DNA from: a bacterium
Lineage (GTDB): Bacteria; Methylomirabilota; Methylomirabilia; Methylomirabilales; 2-02-FULL-66-22
DNA: 54,684 nt
Direction: 5' to 3'
Assembly: GCA_029580855.1 (NCBI GenBank)
Contig: JAKPQH010000070.1
Location: 1 to 54,684 of the forward strand
Notes under the pieces: model-generated
The model's database searches: none
Told to the model about the DNA's origin: nothing
The model's input: the letters and a program-made list of their open reading frames with translations, nothing else
Translations under genes and position numbers: made by a program
Shown: positions 24,293 to 32,610 of the stretch, in pieces
Numbering within the stretch: position 1 is the stretch's first letter
How the letters are laid out: each line of letters opens with the position of its first letter

Positions 24293-25516
24293 CTACGCAG
24301 CCAAGGCGGCGAGCGTCTCCGTGAGGACGTCCATGCCGCGCACGATGTCGGCGGGCGCAGCGTACTCGTCCGGGTTGTGGCTGACGCCGCCGCGGCACGG
24401 GATGAAGATCATCCCCGCGGGAGCGATCCGCGCCATGTTCATCGCGTCGTGTCCTGCGCCGCTCGGCATGCGCCGGTAGGGCACGCCCAGCCGCCGGCAG
24501 GCCGCCTCGATGGCCGCGATGACCCCGGGATCCATCGGCACCGGCGTGTCCGAGGCCAGCGTGTCCACCGCGACCTGCGTGCCCTCCCGCGCCGCGATGC
24601 GTTCCGCCGCGGCGGTGACCGCTCCCGCCGTCTCGATCAGGCTGGTTTCATCGATGCCGCGGATGTCCACCCACAGCTCGGCCCGGCCGGGCACAACGTT
24701 CAAGGCGCCGGGGGCGACCTTCAGGATTCCGACCGTGCCCACGATGCGGCGTTCGGCCCGCTTCCTGGCCTCGTCTTCGACGGCCAGGACGAGATGCGCG
24801 GCGGTGACCAACGCATCGCGCCGTTTGCCCATGGGGGTGGCGCCCGAATGCGAGGCAACCCCCTCGACCGTGAGTTTCAAGCGGATCGGCGCCGCGATGG
24901 CTTCGACCACGCCGATGGGGATCCCGGCCTGCTCGAGGACAAAGCACTGCTCGATGTGCACTTCGACGAACGCTTTCAGTTCGCCCGGCCTCCGGACGGC
25001 GTCGGGCAGCCGCGCGAGGTCCAGGCCCCGCGCCGCCAGTATCTGCGCCAGCGGCGTGCCGTCCCGATCCTTCACGTCCCGCCAGGCCTCCACGCTGGCG
25101 ATGCCGCTCATGACCTTGCTTCCCATGGTATGGATGCCGAACCGGCTCGACTCCTCCCCGCGAAAGACGATCAGCTCCAGCGGGTGTCGAAGCGGCCCGC
25201 GCGCCCTGAGCCGCATGATGGCGCCGAGACCCGCCACGCTGCCCACGCCGCCGTCGTAGTTCCCGCCCTCCGGCACCGTGTCGAGGTGCGATCCGGTGGC
25301 GACGGCCGGCGCGCCGGGCTCCGCGCCTTCCAGGCGTCCGATCAGATTGCCCCAGGCGTCCGTTCGAACCGTGAGACCGGCGTCGCGCATCAGGTCCGCG
25401 AAAAAGTCGCACGCCGCCCAGTCCGCCTCCGTGAACACGAGGCGGTTGAAGCCCCGCGTCCCCTTGCCGAATCCAGCGATCCCAGCAAACGTCGCCTCAA
25501 CCCATGCCTGATCCAT
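24293..25516 (-). CDS. M20 family amidohydrolase (N-carbamoyl-amino-acid hydrolase / allantoate amidohydrolase type)
   Basis: A di-zinc amidohydrolase of 407 aa. Metal ligands are seen in GSHLDTVPEGGNYDGGVG (His and bridging Asp, about 80-95), in the Glu pair of FRGEESSRFG, in VEVHIEQ (His, about 190) and in the late CRGGVSHNPDEYA. SGAGHDAMN carries the substrate-binding Asn/His. The set is that of the AmaB/HyuC/AllC group, which hydrolyse N-carbamoyl-L-amino acids or ureido compounds; the exact substrate is unsure. GGAG is 7 nt before the ATG. Neighbours give no pathway. Confidence 0.92.
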   Translation of the reverse strand: MDQAWVEATFAGIAGFGKGTRGFNRLVFTEADWAACDFFADLMRDAGLTVRTDAWGNLIGRLEGAEPGAPAVATGSHLDTVPEGGNYDGGVGSVAGLGAIMRLRARGPLRHPLELIVFRGEESSRFGIHTMGSKVMSGIASVEAWRDVKDRDGTPLAQILAARGLDLARLPDAVRRPGELKAFVEVHIEQCFVLEQAGIPIGVVEAIAAPIRLKLTVEGVASHSGATPMGKRRDALVTAAHLVLAVEDEARKRAERRIVGTVGILKVAPGALNVVPGRAELWVDIRGIDETSLIETAGAVTAAAERIAAREGTQVAVDTLASDTPVPMDPGVIAAIEAACRRLGVPYRRMPSGAGHDAMNMARIAPAGMIFIPCRGGVSHNPDEYAAPADIVRGMDVLTETLAALAA

Positions 25517-25531
25517 GGCCGCTCTCCATGC

Positions 25532-25636
25532 AAAACGCAGGGCGCATAGCGCATGGCGCTTGGCGTGCCACCTACGCTTTACGCTATGCGATATGCGTTC
25601 ACCTGTGCGCTTCGCGCTCTGCGCCCAGCGCTTTGC
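25532..25636. repeat. 7-bp degenerate tandem array (about 15 units) with dyad
   Basis: From 25532, consecutive heptamers keep phase for about 15 units (AGGGCGC, ATAGCGC, ATGGCGC, TTGGCGT, then ACGCTTT, ACGCTAT, GCGATAT, then GCTTCGC, GCTCTGC, GCCCAGC, GCTTTGC). The early ATGGCGC-type and the middle CTATGCG-type units are inverse complements, so a hairpin is possible. It fills the divergent spacer between the M20 gene and nth. Confidence 0.8.
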
Positions 25637-25726
25637 GTCCGCTGCCAGCTGCCCGCTGCTCTTCAGTGCCCCCTCGTGCTATACTCCGCCGACTCTGCAC
25701 ACTTCACCTCGGAAAGGAACGCCCCC

Positions 25727-26389
25727 ATGCCGCGTACGGTCGCCGAGATCAACCGCATCGTCCGCACCCTGACCAAGACCAGCCACGACTGGAGCCCCAC
25801 CGCCGTCGGCGTTGTGGCCGGGGAGTCGCGCGATCCCTTCCGCGTCCTGATCTCGTGTCTCATCAGCCTGCGGACGAAAGACGAGGTGACCGCCGCGGCA
25901 TCCGCCCGGCTCTTCCGGCTGGCGAGGGTCCCGCAGCGCATGGCCGAGCTCCCGCCGGCCACCATCGCCCGCGCCATTTACCCGGCCGGGTTCTACCGGA
26001 CCAAGGCCAAGACCATCCGCGGGATCTGCCGCGCTCTGCTCGAACACCACGGCGGAAAGGTTCCCGACACCATGGACGCGCTGCTGGCCCTGAAGGGGGT
26101 CGGGCGCAAGACCGCCAACCTCGTTCTCACCGTCGGTTTCGGCAAGCCGGGCATCTGCGTGGACACCCACGTCCATCGCATCAGCAACCGGCTTGGATTC
26201 GTCGCCACCAAGACACCGGAGCAAACCGAATTCGCCCTCCGCCAGGTCCTCCCCCGCCGCCACTGGATCCCGTACAACGACCTCCTCGTCACCTTCGGCC
26301 AGAATATCTGCAAGCCTGTCTCACCGCTCTGCAGCGTCTGCCCCGTGCGCGAATTGTGCCCACGCATCGGCGTGGGAAAGCGGCGTTGA
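25727..26389 (+). CDS. nth: Endonuclease III (base-excision repair DNA glycosylase/AP lyase)
   Basis: A 220-aa bifunctional glycosylase for oxidised pyrimidines. The helix-hairpin-helix [13 protein letters not shown] carries the catalytic Lys, and the catalytic Asp is in [14 protein letters not shown]. The C-terminal C-x6-C-x2-C-x5-C [4Fe-4S] motif is complete ([17 protein letters not shown]). The ATG at 25727 has AAGGAA 6 nt upstream. The frame stays open to 25553 through the repeat array, and that part is not coding. It converges with the endonuclease V gene. It is one of several repair genes here. Confidence 0.96.
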   Translation: MPRTVAEINRIVRTLTKTSHDWSPTAVGVVAGESRDPFRVLISCLISLRTKDEVTAAASARLFRLARVPQRMAELPPATIARAIYPAGFYRTKAKTIRGICRALLEHHGGKVPDTMDALLALKGVGRKTANLVLTVGFGKPGICVDTHVHRISNRLGFVATKTPEQTEFALRQVLPRRHWIPYNDLLVTFGQNICKPVSPLCSVCPVRELCPRIGVGKRR

Positions 26390-26428
26390 GCCGCCGATGG
26401 ACACGGCGCGGCGATGGTCGACCCATCG

Positions 26429-27199
26429 CTAAGATAATGAGGGCTGTGCGCGCCGACCACCCCAAACTGCCTCCTCGAGCGACGCGTTCCGGGCGGTCCC
26501 GTCCTCATCGCCGGGCCCAGACCGTTCCACGCGCCGCAAGCGGTTCACCAGCGCGTGCGCCTGGCGGATCGGCTCCGGGATTCGATACGTCGGCGAACAC
26601 ATCAGCACGGTCTCGACGGCCCTGCGGAGGCTGACCTTGTGGCCCACCGACACGAAGACGGGCCGCGTCCCATCCCGGGTGCGCACCACGGCACCGACCG
26701 CCTCGCCGTCAAGCATCAGATCCGACAGGCTGCCGCGCTTCTCGTCCGGCTCCCGGAACTCCCCCGCCAGGACGCTCTTGGCGCAGCCGACGGTCGGGAG
26801 GTCCACAAGCAGCCCGAAGTGGCAGGCGAACCCGAAACGCCGGGGATGGGCGTAGCCGTGCCCGTCGCAGAGGAGACAGTCGGGCCGCGTCCGGAGGCGC
26901 TCCCAGACGGCCAGGCCGGCCGGGGATTCTCTGAAGGAGAGGAGGCCCGGCACATACGGGAAGCCGGTCCGGGTTCGGACCGCCGCCCCGTCGATCGGCT
27001 CCAGCGTCGGCAGCCGCAGGACCACGACGGCGGCGAAGATCCACGGCGACCGCCGATCGTAGGAAACGTCCATCCCGGCGACGGTCCGCAGCGCGCGGGA
27101 GGAGTCGTCCCGCACGACCACCCGCCCGCGGAGCCGTTCTTGGAGACGGATCGCCTCCCGCGGCGTGACGTCCCAGGCGTGGAGGCGGCGGTACCGCAT
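26429..27199 (-). CDS. nfi: Endonuclease V (deoxyinosine 3' endonuclease)
   Basis: A 256-aa repair nuclease acting next to deaminated bases. Key motifs: AGMDVSYD (catalytic Asp), VPGLLSFRESPA (catalytic Glu, with the PYVPG wedge just before), LLCDGHGYAHPRRFG (Asp and His) and GCAKSVL. The extension after the core (from about 225) is longer than in E. coli Nfi and charged. The ATG lies 7 nt after the preceding membrane-protein gene and no strong Shine-Dalgarno is seen, so translation may be coupled. It is last in a three-gene minus-strand unit. Confidence 0.94.
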   Translation of the reverse strand: MRYRRLHAWDVTPREAIRLQERLRGRVVVRDDSSRALRTVAGMDVSYDRRSPWIFAAVVVLRLPTLEPIDGAAVRTRTGFPYVPGLLSFRESPAGLAVWERLRTRPDCLLCDGHGYAHPRRFGFACHFGLLVDLPTVGCAKSVLAGEFREPDEKRGSLSDLMLDGEAVGAVVRTRDGTRPVFVSVGHKVSLRRAVETVLMCSPTYRIPEPIRQAHALVNRLRRVERSGPGDEDGTARNASLEEAVWGGRRAQPSLS

Positions 27200-27206
27200 G
27201 GCAGGG

Positions 27207-27653
27207 TCAGAGGTTGGAGGTGGACGGCCGGCGCTTGGAGCTCTGGTCGTAAAGGACGCGGCCGTGCCGGACCGAGTAGTGCCGGTAGCTGGCGGGCATG
27301 TGCGAGCCGACGGAGCCCAGCACGACGACGATGCACAGCAGGGGAACCCGCTGCGCCCACCAGAAACCCGCCAGAACCGTGATCGCCGTCTTGAGGATGA
27401 CCAGGACCCCCATCGCCTGGTACACCCAGTCGCACGAGCGGTACAGCTCCAGAAGGATGAGCCCCACCCCGCTCCCCACGGTGAGGTAGAGCAGCCCGAC
27501 CAACCGCTGCGGTTCCGCCTCGAAGGCATGCCCGCCGACGAGGAGACCCGACGCCAGCAGATGCAGCGTTCGAAAGCCGATGCCGATCCCGCGGTTGTAC
27601 GGGAGGGATCGCGGCGGGGATGGAAACAGAATCGGGCCGAGTCGAGAGGTCAT
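27207..27653 (-). CDS. Small integral membrane protein, unknown function
   Basis: 148 aa with about four hydrophobic segments (LHLLASGLLVGGHAF, LVGLLYLTVGSGVGLILLEL, MGVLVILKTAITVLAGFWW, VPLLCIVVVLGSVGSHMP). The conserved-looking polar tail SYRHYSVRHGRVLYD suggests a family of small membrane proteins that I cannot name. The ATG at 27653 lies 8 nt after the DinB-fold gene stop, and the endonuclease V gene follows 7 nt later, so the three form one operon. The frame is open to 27749 but overlaps the upstream gene. Confidence 0.8.
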   Translation of the reverse strand: MTSRLGPILFPSPPRSLPYNRGIGIGFRTLHLLASGLLVGGHAFEAEPQRLVGLLYLTVGSGVGLILLELYRSCDWVYQAMGVLVILKTAITVLAGFWWAQRVPLLCIVVVLGSVGSHMPASYRHYSVRHGRVLYDQSSKRRPSTSNL

Positions 27654-27661
27654 GGGAGGGG

Positions 27662-28234
27662 TTACTTTTTCGGAAACGCGGGATCCGCCTTGATCCGGCG
27701 GATTTGCGCCGTGTGCTTCGCCTCGTGCGCCCCCTGCACGGCCAGCCACTGATAAAAGTTCAGCTCGCCGAGCTGGAAATGGGGCAGCGTGACGTTCCCC
27801 ACGACCCGCCCCTCCGCTCGCATCGCCACTTCCCGCAGACGCTCCCGGCTCTCCTCCAGCGCGGCGAGGAGTCGCTCCAGCGGCCGATCGGGTGTCGGGA
27901 GCACGGATTCCGGCGCCCCCGCCGGTCGGTTGTACACAGCCAGATCGATGGCGGACGGCGGCATCTCCATGGACCCGGGCTCGGCAATCCGGCCGAGGCC
28001 GGCGGCCTGTTGCAGGAGGCGCGAGATGCTGCGAATCATGGCGCGCTCCGCGAGAGACAGGTGATCCAGAATCTCGCCGACGGACCAGCGGTTCGGCGCC
28101 GGCCGGAAACCGAGCTGCGCCTCGCTCAGCCCGCGGACTTCGGCGTGCAGGGCCGCGCGGGCGGCGGCGTTTTCCTTCCAGATCGCCTGCAACGTCGTGG
28201 ACGACCCCGCGCCCATCTCACCATCCAAGCTCAT
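27662..28234 (-). CDS. DinB-fold (DinB/YfiT superfamily) putative metal-dependent protein
   Basis: 190 aa, a four-helix-bundle protein. The DinB-type metal histidines appear in order: first in EILDHLSLAE (about residue 58), then HEAKHTAQIRRIK (HxxxH, about 168-172). The segment LSEAQLGFRPAPNRWSVGEI is typical of the family, which includes thiol transferases and many damage-induced proteins without known activity. It is unrelated to the polymerase DinB above. The ATG at 28234 has GGAGG 4 nt upstream. It leads the operon with the membrane protein and endonuclease V. Confidence 0.9.
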   Translation of the reverse strand: MSLDGEMGAGSSTTLQAIWKENAAARAALHAEVRGLSEAQLGFRPAPNRWSVGEILDHLSLAERAMIRSISRLLQQAAGLGRIAEPGSMEMPPSAIDLAVYNRPAGAPESVLPTPDRPLERLLAALEESRERLREVAMRAEGRVVGNVTLPHFQLGELNFYQWLAVQGAHEAKHTAQIRRIKADPAFPKK

Positions 28235-28318
28235 GGCTCCTCCACGGCCCGCAGCGTTGCGCCGATCCGTCTCATCACGATTGATGGCCCCTCGCCAGCG
28301 GCGGGGCGGCCGAAAAGC

Positions 28319-28353
28319 CGATTGACGAATCGACGAGTTGACCCGGCGACTCA
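28319..28353. repeat. Short 8-bp degenerate array
   Basis: About four octamers in phase in the spacer (CGATTGAC, GAATCGAC, GAGTTGAC, CCGGCGAC), ending at the apgM stop codon. It is the smallest member of the 7/8-bp arrays in this window. Confidence 0.5.
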
Positions 28354-28354
28354 C

Positions 28355-29560
28355 CTACGCGCCGAACTTCGTCAGCCGCTCCGCGTATCCCATCATGAGC
28401 GGCATCAACTCCGCCGATCGCACACGGCCGAGGCCGCCGAAGCGGCACTCCCGCTCCGAGAAGCCCTGGGCGCCGTCGGGCCGGCACCACTTCGACCAAA
28501 GCAGCACCGGCACCGGATGCCAGCTGTGGGCCCTGTGCGCCGCCGGCGTGGAGTGATCACCCGTGACCACGATCACGTCGGGTTGGAGCGCGAGCAGGCG
28601 CGGAAGCTCGCGGTCGACTTCCTCGATGACGCGGACCTTGGCGTCGAAGTTTCCATCCTCGCCGTAGCTGTCGGTCTTCTTGATGTGCACAAAGAGAAAA
28701 TCGAACCGGCCGACGTGCGTCTCCAGAGCGGCGAACTCGTCCGCCACGGTATCGCCCGCCTTGACCGCTTCCATCCCCACGAGCCGGGCGAGGCCGCGAT
28801 ACATGGGGTAGACCGCGATCACGCCGGCGCGGACGCCGTAGATCTCGGTGAGTTTCGGGATCTTCGGGTATTTGGAGAACCCGCGCAGGAGGACCATGTT
28901 GGCGGGGTGCTCGGCGCCGAGCGTCTTCCTGGCCTCTTCGGCGAACAGGTTGGCGACCTCGGCGGCGTGCGCCGCATGCGGCACCTCGGCACGGACGGGG
29001 AGCGGCGGCTTGCCGATGTCCTGCGGGTCCGTCTCGGACAACCCTTCCTCGAGGTTCTCTCCGCGGAACAGCACGACGAACCGGTGCTCCCGCACCGGCC
29101 GCACGACCAGCTCCACGCCGGGAATCCGGATCTGCTCCAGCAGGCCGCAGAGCCGGGCGCAGGTCTCGGTCGGTATCCGCCCGGCGCGCCGGTCCGTGAT
29201 GAGTCCCTGCACATCCACCGAGCAGAAGTTGCCCCGCGCCGCAAGGTCCTTGTCGGTCAGGTGCAGGTCGATCCCCACCGCCTCCAAGACGCCCCGCCCG
29301 ATGCGGAACCGGAGCGGATCGTACCCGAAGAGGCCGAGGTGCCCGGGGCCGCTCCCGGGCGTGATCCCCGGCGCGATGGGATCCGCCAGCCCCAGCATTC
29401 CTCTGGCGGCCAAAGCGTCCAGATTGGGCGTCTGTGCCGCTTCCAGCTCGGTCTTGCCGTCAAAGGCCCGCGGCAGCCCGCCGACGCCGTCCAACACCAG
29501 CAGAACGATTTTCGTCTGCGCCGGTCGCGCCAGAGCCTGCAAATCGTCCAGTGAGATCAT
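28355..29560 (-). CDS. apgM: Cofactor-independent phosphoglycerate mutase, archaeal type (ApgM)
   Basis: A glycolytic and gluconeogenic enzyme of 401 aa interconverting 3- and 2-phosphoglycerate; member of the alkaline phosphatase superfamily. The N-terminal metal Asp is in VLLVLDGVGG. The catalytic Ser is in TPGSGPGHLGLFGYDP. Later metal ligands are in FLFVHIKKTDSYGEDG and VVTGDHSTPAAHRAHSWHPVP. The size and motif spacing are those of the archaeal-type aPGM found in some bacteria, not GpmI. GGAGG is 5 nt before the ATG at 29560. It is probably its own unit, as a repeat array separates it from the next operon. Confidence 0.94.
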   Translation of the reverse strand: MISLDDLQALARPAQTKIVLLVLDGVGGLPRAFDGKTELEAAQTPNLDALAARGMLGLADPIAPGITPGSGPGHLGLFGYDPLRFRIGRGVLEAVGIDLHLTDKDLAARGNFCSVDVQGLITDRRAGRIPTETCARLCGLLEQIRIPGVELVVRPVREHRFVVLFRGENLEEGLSETDPQDIGKPPLPVRAEVPHAAHAAEVANLFAEEARKTLGAEHPANMVLLRGFSKYPKIPKLTEIYGVRAGVIAVYPMYRGLARLVGMEAVKAGDTVADEFAALETHVGRFDFLFVHIKKTDSYGEDGNFDAKVRVIEEVDRELPRLLALQPDVIVVTGDHSTPAAHRAHSWHPVPVLLWSKWCRPDGAQGFSERECRFGGLGRVRSAELMPLMMGYAERLTKFGA

Positions 29561-30222
29561 CAGAACCTCCGGGGACAAGGAGGATTGCGTCGTGCAAACC
29601 GAGCGGGATCATATCAAGCGGAGGGATAATCGTCCAGCCTGGGCCGCAACCCGCCTGCGGCCCCGTGGTTCGGCCGCACCGCCGGCACCGACTACCGCTC
29701 GACCAGACGGCCCGCGACGGCGTTGTCTGGTGGCGGCGCAGAGCCGCCGCCGAGATGAGCACCCATTGCCGTTCGGCGCACCCGCATGCCGCGAGCCGCG
29801 GCTCTTCTCGGTTCAACCGCTTCCTCGCCTCCCCTTGAGGCGGCGCGGGCGATAGCACCATCGTCTCGTCGCGCGGTGCGCCGTCAGCGTGCTTCAGAAG
29901 CTACGGCCGCCATGCGGACCCCGGCCGTCTGGTCGCGATGGACGGGGTACGGCCGCCCGCGGCGGACCTCATGGGTGCGGCGGCCCTTTTCCCGGGCGGC
30001 GCGGTCTTTTCTTGACGCGATACGACCCGCACCGCTAAAGTGTGCTCGGCTTTGCGCCCGCGGTATCGCCCCCCCCTGCCGCCGAGGGACGCGCGTCACG
30101 GCCGATTGTGCCGCGGTTCCCGCAGGAACCGCCGATGGGCGGGCGCTTCACGTCGAGACCGGCGGTCTCGACCCAGCGGCGAGTCGCGGCGCCCCGATCG
30201 ATTCGCCGGACGAGGACAAAAC
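29561..30222. other. 662-bp divergent spacer
   Basis: Between apgM (minus) and the NYN-LOTUS gene (plus). I find no gene I can support. It holds a strong plus-strand promoter at 30012-30041 and must hold the apgM promoter. Confidence 0.5.
30012..30041 (+). promoter_or_regulatory. Sigma-70-type promoter for the NYN-LOTUS gene
   Basis: TTGACG, an 18-bp spacer, then TAAAGT. It lies about 180 nt upstream of the GTG start, leaving a long untranslated leader. Confidence 0.6.
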
Positions 30223-31788
30223 GTGGCGGATGAACGACTGAAGATCGCGGTTTTTATCGATTTCGACAACATCGAGATCGGCGTCCGGAACAGCCTGGGC
30301 GCCCACTTCGACGTGGGCGCCGTGCTCGAAACGGTGAAGGAGCGCGGCGAGGTGGTCAGCAAGGTCGCCTATGGCGATTGGACCCGCGCGACCGACTACG
30401 GCCGCTCGATGTCCCAGCACGCCATCCACATGGTGCAGCGCAACATGACGCCCGGCGGCGACAAGAACGGCGCCGACATCACACTCGCCCTCGACGCCCT
30501 CGAGATGGCCTTCACCCACGGCCACATCAACGCGTTCGTCATCGTCGGTGGGGACAGCGACTTCATCACACTGGTCGAGAAGCTCAAGCAGTACGACCGC
30601 AAGGTGTTCGTGGTGGGCGGGCGGTCCTTCACCAGCCAGGTCATGCAGAAGAACTGTACGGAGTTCGTCGCGTACGAGGACATCTGCGGCGGTCCGGGCC
30701 GCGGACGGCAGGAGGGCGGACGCACGCGCGTCGTGACCAACATCGCGGCGGCCATGCCCCTCATTCGCCGCGCGATCAAACTGCTGGCGGACCGCGAAAT
30801 GACCCCCCACCTCGGACTGCTCAAGAGCACCCTGCTCCAGCTCGACTCCAGCTTCTCGGAGCGAGCCTACGGCGCCGGCTCGTTCCGCGACTTCATCGAG
30901 AAGCTCGGCAAGGCCGGCTACGTCACCCTGAAAGGGGCGGATCGCAGCTTCTACGTCGAGCTGCGCGAGCCGGGCGAGGCGGAGCCGCGGGCGCAAGACA
31001 AGCCGCCCGAAACCGCCCGGCCGCCCATCCCCGCGCACGGCCGCGAACGACTCCAGGCGCACCCCGCTGACAACGGGGCAAGCGACAGCGGGGGGCACGC
31101 TGCCGGCACACCCATGCCGAAGCCGGTCGACCCCGCATCGGCTGGGGCGGAGGGCACGCTGCGACCCGGACCGGCGGAGGGTCTCCGCGTCATGATCCAG
31201 GCGTTCTCGCGCGTCGAGGCGAAGCCGCGCTTCCCGATGTACGTGCGCCAAGTCAGGCACTTCATGAAAACCTTCGACGAGAGCTTCGACGAGCGTCGCT
31301 ACGGGTTCGCCGGCATCCTGGACGCCCTGCGTTTCGGACAGCGCGAGGGATTGTTTCGGCTCGACCGCGATCGGCAGGGGGGCGTGCGCGTCCACCCCGG
31401 CGCCCAGTACCAGCAGCTGACGCAGGCACCCGGGGCGCTCCCGCTTCCCGACGCGTCCGTCCTCGATTCACCGCCACCGGATGCCGCGCCGCCGCCCCAG
31501 GCCGAGGTCGGTGCCGCGCAGGATGTCGTCCCCGTTCCGGCCGAACCGCCCGCAGCGCCGGAGCCGCCCCCCGACGAGGCGGACGCGGGCCCACCGGCCC
31601 AGGCCGCCGAGACACCGGCGCCGACCGAGGAAGTCCCCGCCGCCGCGCCCGAGCCGGCGCCCCGCGCCCCGGCCCGCAAGCGGGCCGCCCCACGCCCCCG
31701 CACGGTCGCACGCGCCAAGAAAGCCGCGGCGCCTGCCGGTGGCGCCGGCAAAAGGAAGCCCGCGCGTCCCCGGGCAAAGAAGGGGTGA
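30223..31788 (+). CDS. NYN-domain putative RNase with two LOTUS/OST-HTH domains
   Basis: 521 aa. The NYN (PIN-like) domain is at about 5-150, with acidic residues in VFIDFDNIE, GADITLALDALEMA and VGGDSDFITLVEKLK. A first OST-HTH/LOTUS domain is at about 182-250 and a second at about 320-393. The last 120 residues are Pro/Ala-rich and end in a Lys/Arg-rich tail (ARKRAAPRPRTVARAKK onward), which probably binds nucleic acid. The layout recalls eukaryotic MARF1: NYN nuclease plus tandem LOTUS RNA-binding modules. It probably cleaves or sequesters structured RNA. The GTG at 30223 has GAGG 7 nt upstream and begins exactly at the domain. Confidence 0.9.
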   Translation: MADERLKIAVFIDFDNIEIGVRNSLGAHFDVGAVLETVKERGEVVSKVAYGDWTRATDYGRSMSQHAIHMVQRNMTPGGDKNGADITLALDALEMAFTHGHINAFVIVGGDSDFITLVEKLKQYDRKVFVVGGRSFTSQVMQKNCTEFVAYEDICGGPGRGRQEGGRTRVVTNIAAAMPLIRRAIKLLADREMTPHLGLLKSTLLQLDSSFSERAYGAGSFRDFIEKLGKAGYVTLKGADRSFYVELREPGEAEPRAQDKPPETARPPIPAHGRERLQAHPADNGASDSGGHAAGTPMPKPVDPASAGAEGTLRPGPAEGLRVMIQAFSRVEAKPRFPMYVRQVRHFMKTFDESFDERRYGFAGILDALRFGQREGLFRLDRDRQGGVRVHPGAQYQQLTQAPGALPLPDASVLDSPPPDAAPPPQAEVGAAQDVVPVPAEPPAAPEPPPDEADAGPPAQAAETPAPTEEVPAAAPEPAPRAPARKRAAPRPRTVARAKKAAAPAGGAGKRKPARPRAKKG

Positions 31789-31993
31789 GGCCGCCCGCAG
31801 GGGGGGGCGGCAATCACAACCTGACGCTGGGCGGGCTAAGGGTCCCCGCGGGCGCGCGACTCGGAGGCGGCGACGATCGGGCGCGACGGGACCCGTCGAA
31901 CCGCGGACGGACGCGGACCGCGCGGGGGGACTTCTGGCCTCGACACCGCAGGGCACAGCGGGCAACGGCTGCCGCTGAGCCCCGCGAGCCCGC

Positions 31994-32467
31994 TCACACG
32001 TCCATGGCCATGATGACGGCGGGCTCGGCCGGGTCTTCGTAGTAACGCTGGAAACGACCGCGCTCGCGGAAGCCCATCCGCCGGTAGAAGCGCCGCGCCC
32101 CGCGGTTCGACGCCCGGACCCGCAACCAGAGCAGCGGCACCCCGCGCCGGCGGCACAGCCCGACGATGCGCTCAATAAACAGGCGTCCGATCCCGCGCCG
32201 GCGGTATTCGGCCGCCACGGCGATGTTGATGACGTCCATCTCGCCCCAGAGGGCGCTCACCTCCACCCCGGCATAACCGAGCAGCTCGCCGGTCCTGGGA
32301 TCCTCGGCGACCCACATGGCGCCCCGAACGGGTCTCGCCTGAGAGAAGGCGGCCAGTAGGTCCCGGAAAGCGTGGAGGGGCCACGCGTCGCGGCCGAACA
32401 CGTTCAACTCGATGGCCGCGACCCGAGCGAGGTCGCGGCGAGTCATGGGACGAATGCGCGGAGGCAC
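31994..32467 (-). CDS. rimI: Ribosomal-protein-alanine N-acetyltransferase (GNAT, RimI-like)
   Basis: A 157-aa GNAT acetyltransferase. The acetyl-CoA motif is clear (VAAEYRRRGIGRLFIERIV, with the R/Q-x-x-G-x-G/A pattern). Strand 4/5 elements match RimI (LLWLRVRASNRGARRFYRRM, then GF). It probably acetylates ribosomal protein S18 or similar N-termini. The start is uncertain: I use the GTG at 32467, giving PPRIRPMTRRDLARVAAIE, as family members start; an ATG at 32446 is also possible, and no Shine-Dalgarno decides. It is last in the HtrA-like/kinase/rimI strand run, and converges with the NYN-LOTUS gene across a 205-bp spacer. Confidence 0.88.
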   Translation of the reverse strand: MPPRIRPMTRRDLARVAAIELNVFGRDAWPLHAFRDLLAAFSQARPVRGAMWVAEDPRTGELLGYAGVEVSALWGEMDVINIAVAAEYRRRGIGRLFIERIVGLCRRRGVPLLWLRVRASNRGARRFYRRMGFRERGRFQRYYEDPAEPAVIMAMDV

Positions 32468-32610
32468 GACGGAGATCGCTCGCTCAGACCGGCCGTCGGA
32501 CGGCCGCAACCGGCCGGGGGTGCTTGCCGCACGGCACCGGGACGCCGGCCGAGACGTCACGGCATCGGCTCGCGGGGGATGTGCCGGCGGCCCGCCTCGC
32601 GACCGGGCCC

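Noticed and set aside
28235..28354. A tRNA or small RNA in the apgM/DinB-fold spacer
   Set aside because: No cloverleaf or stable fold was found. The structure seen is the short octamer array.
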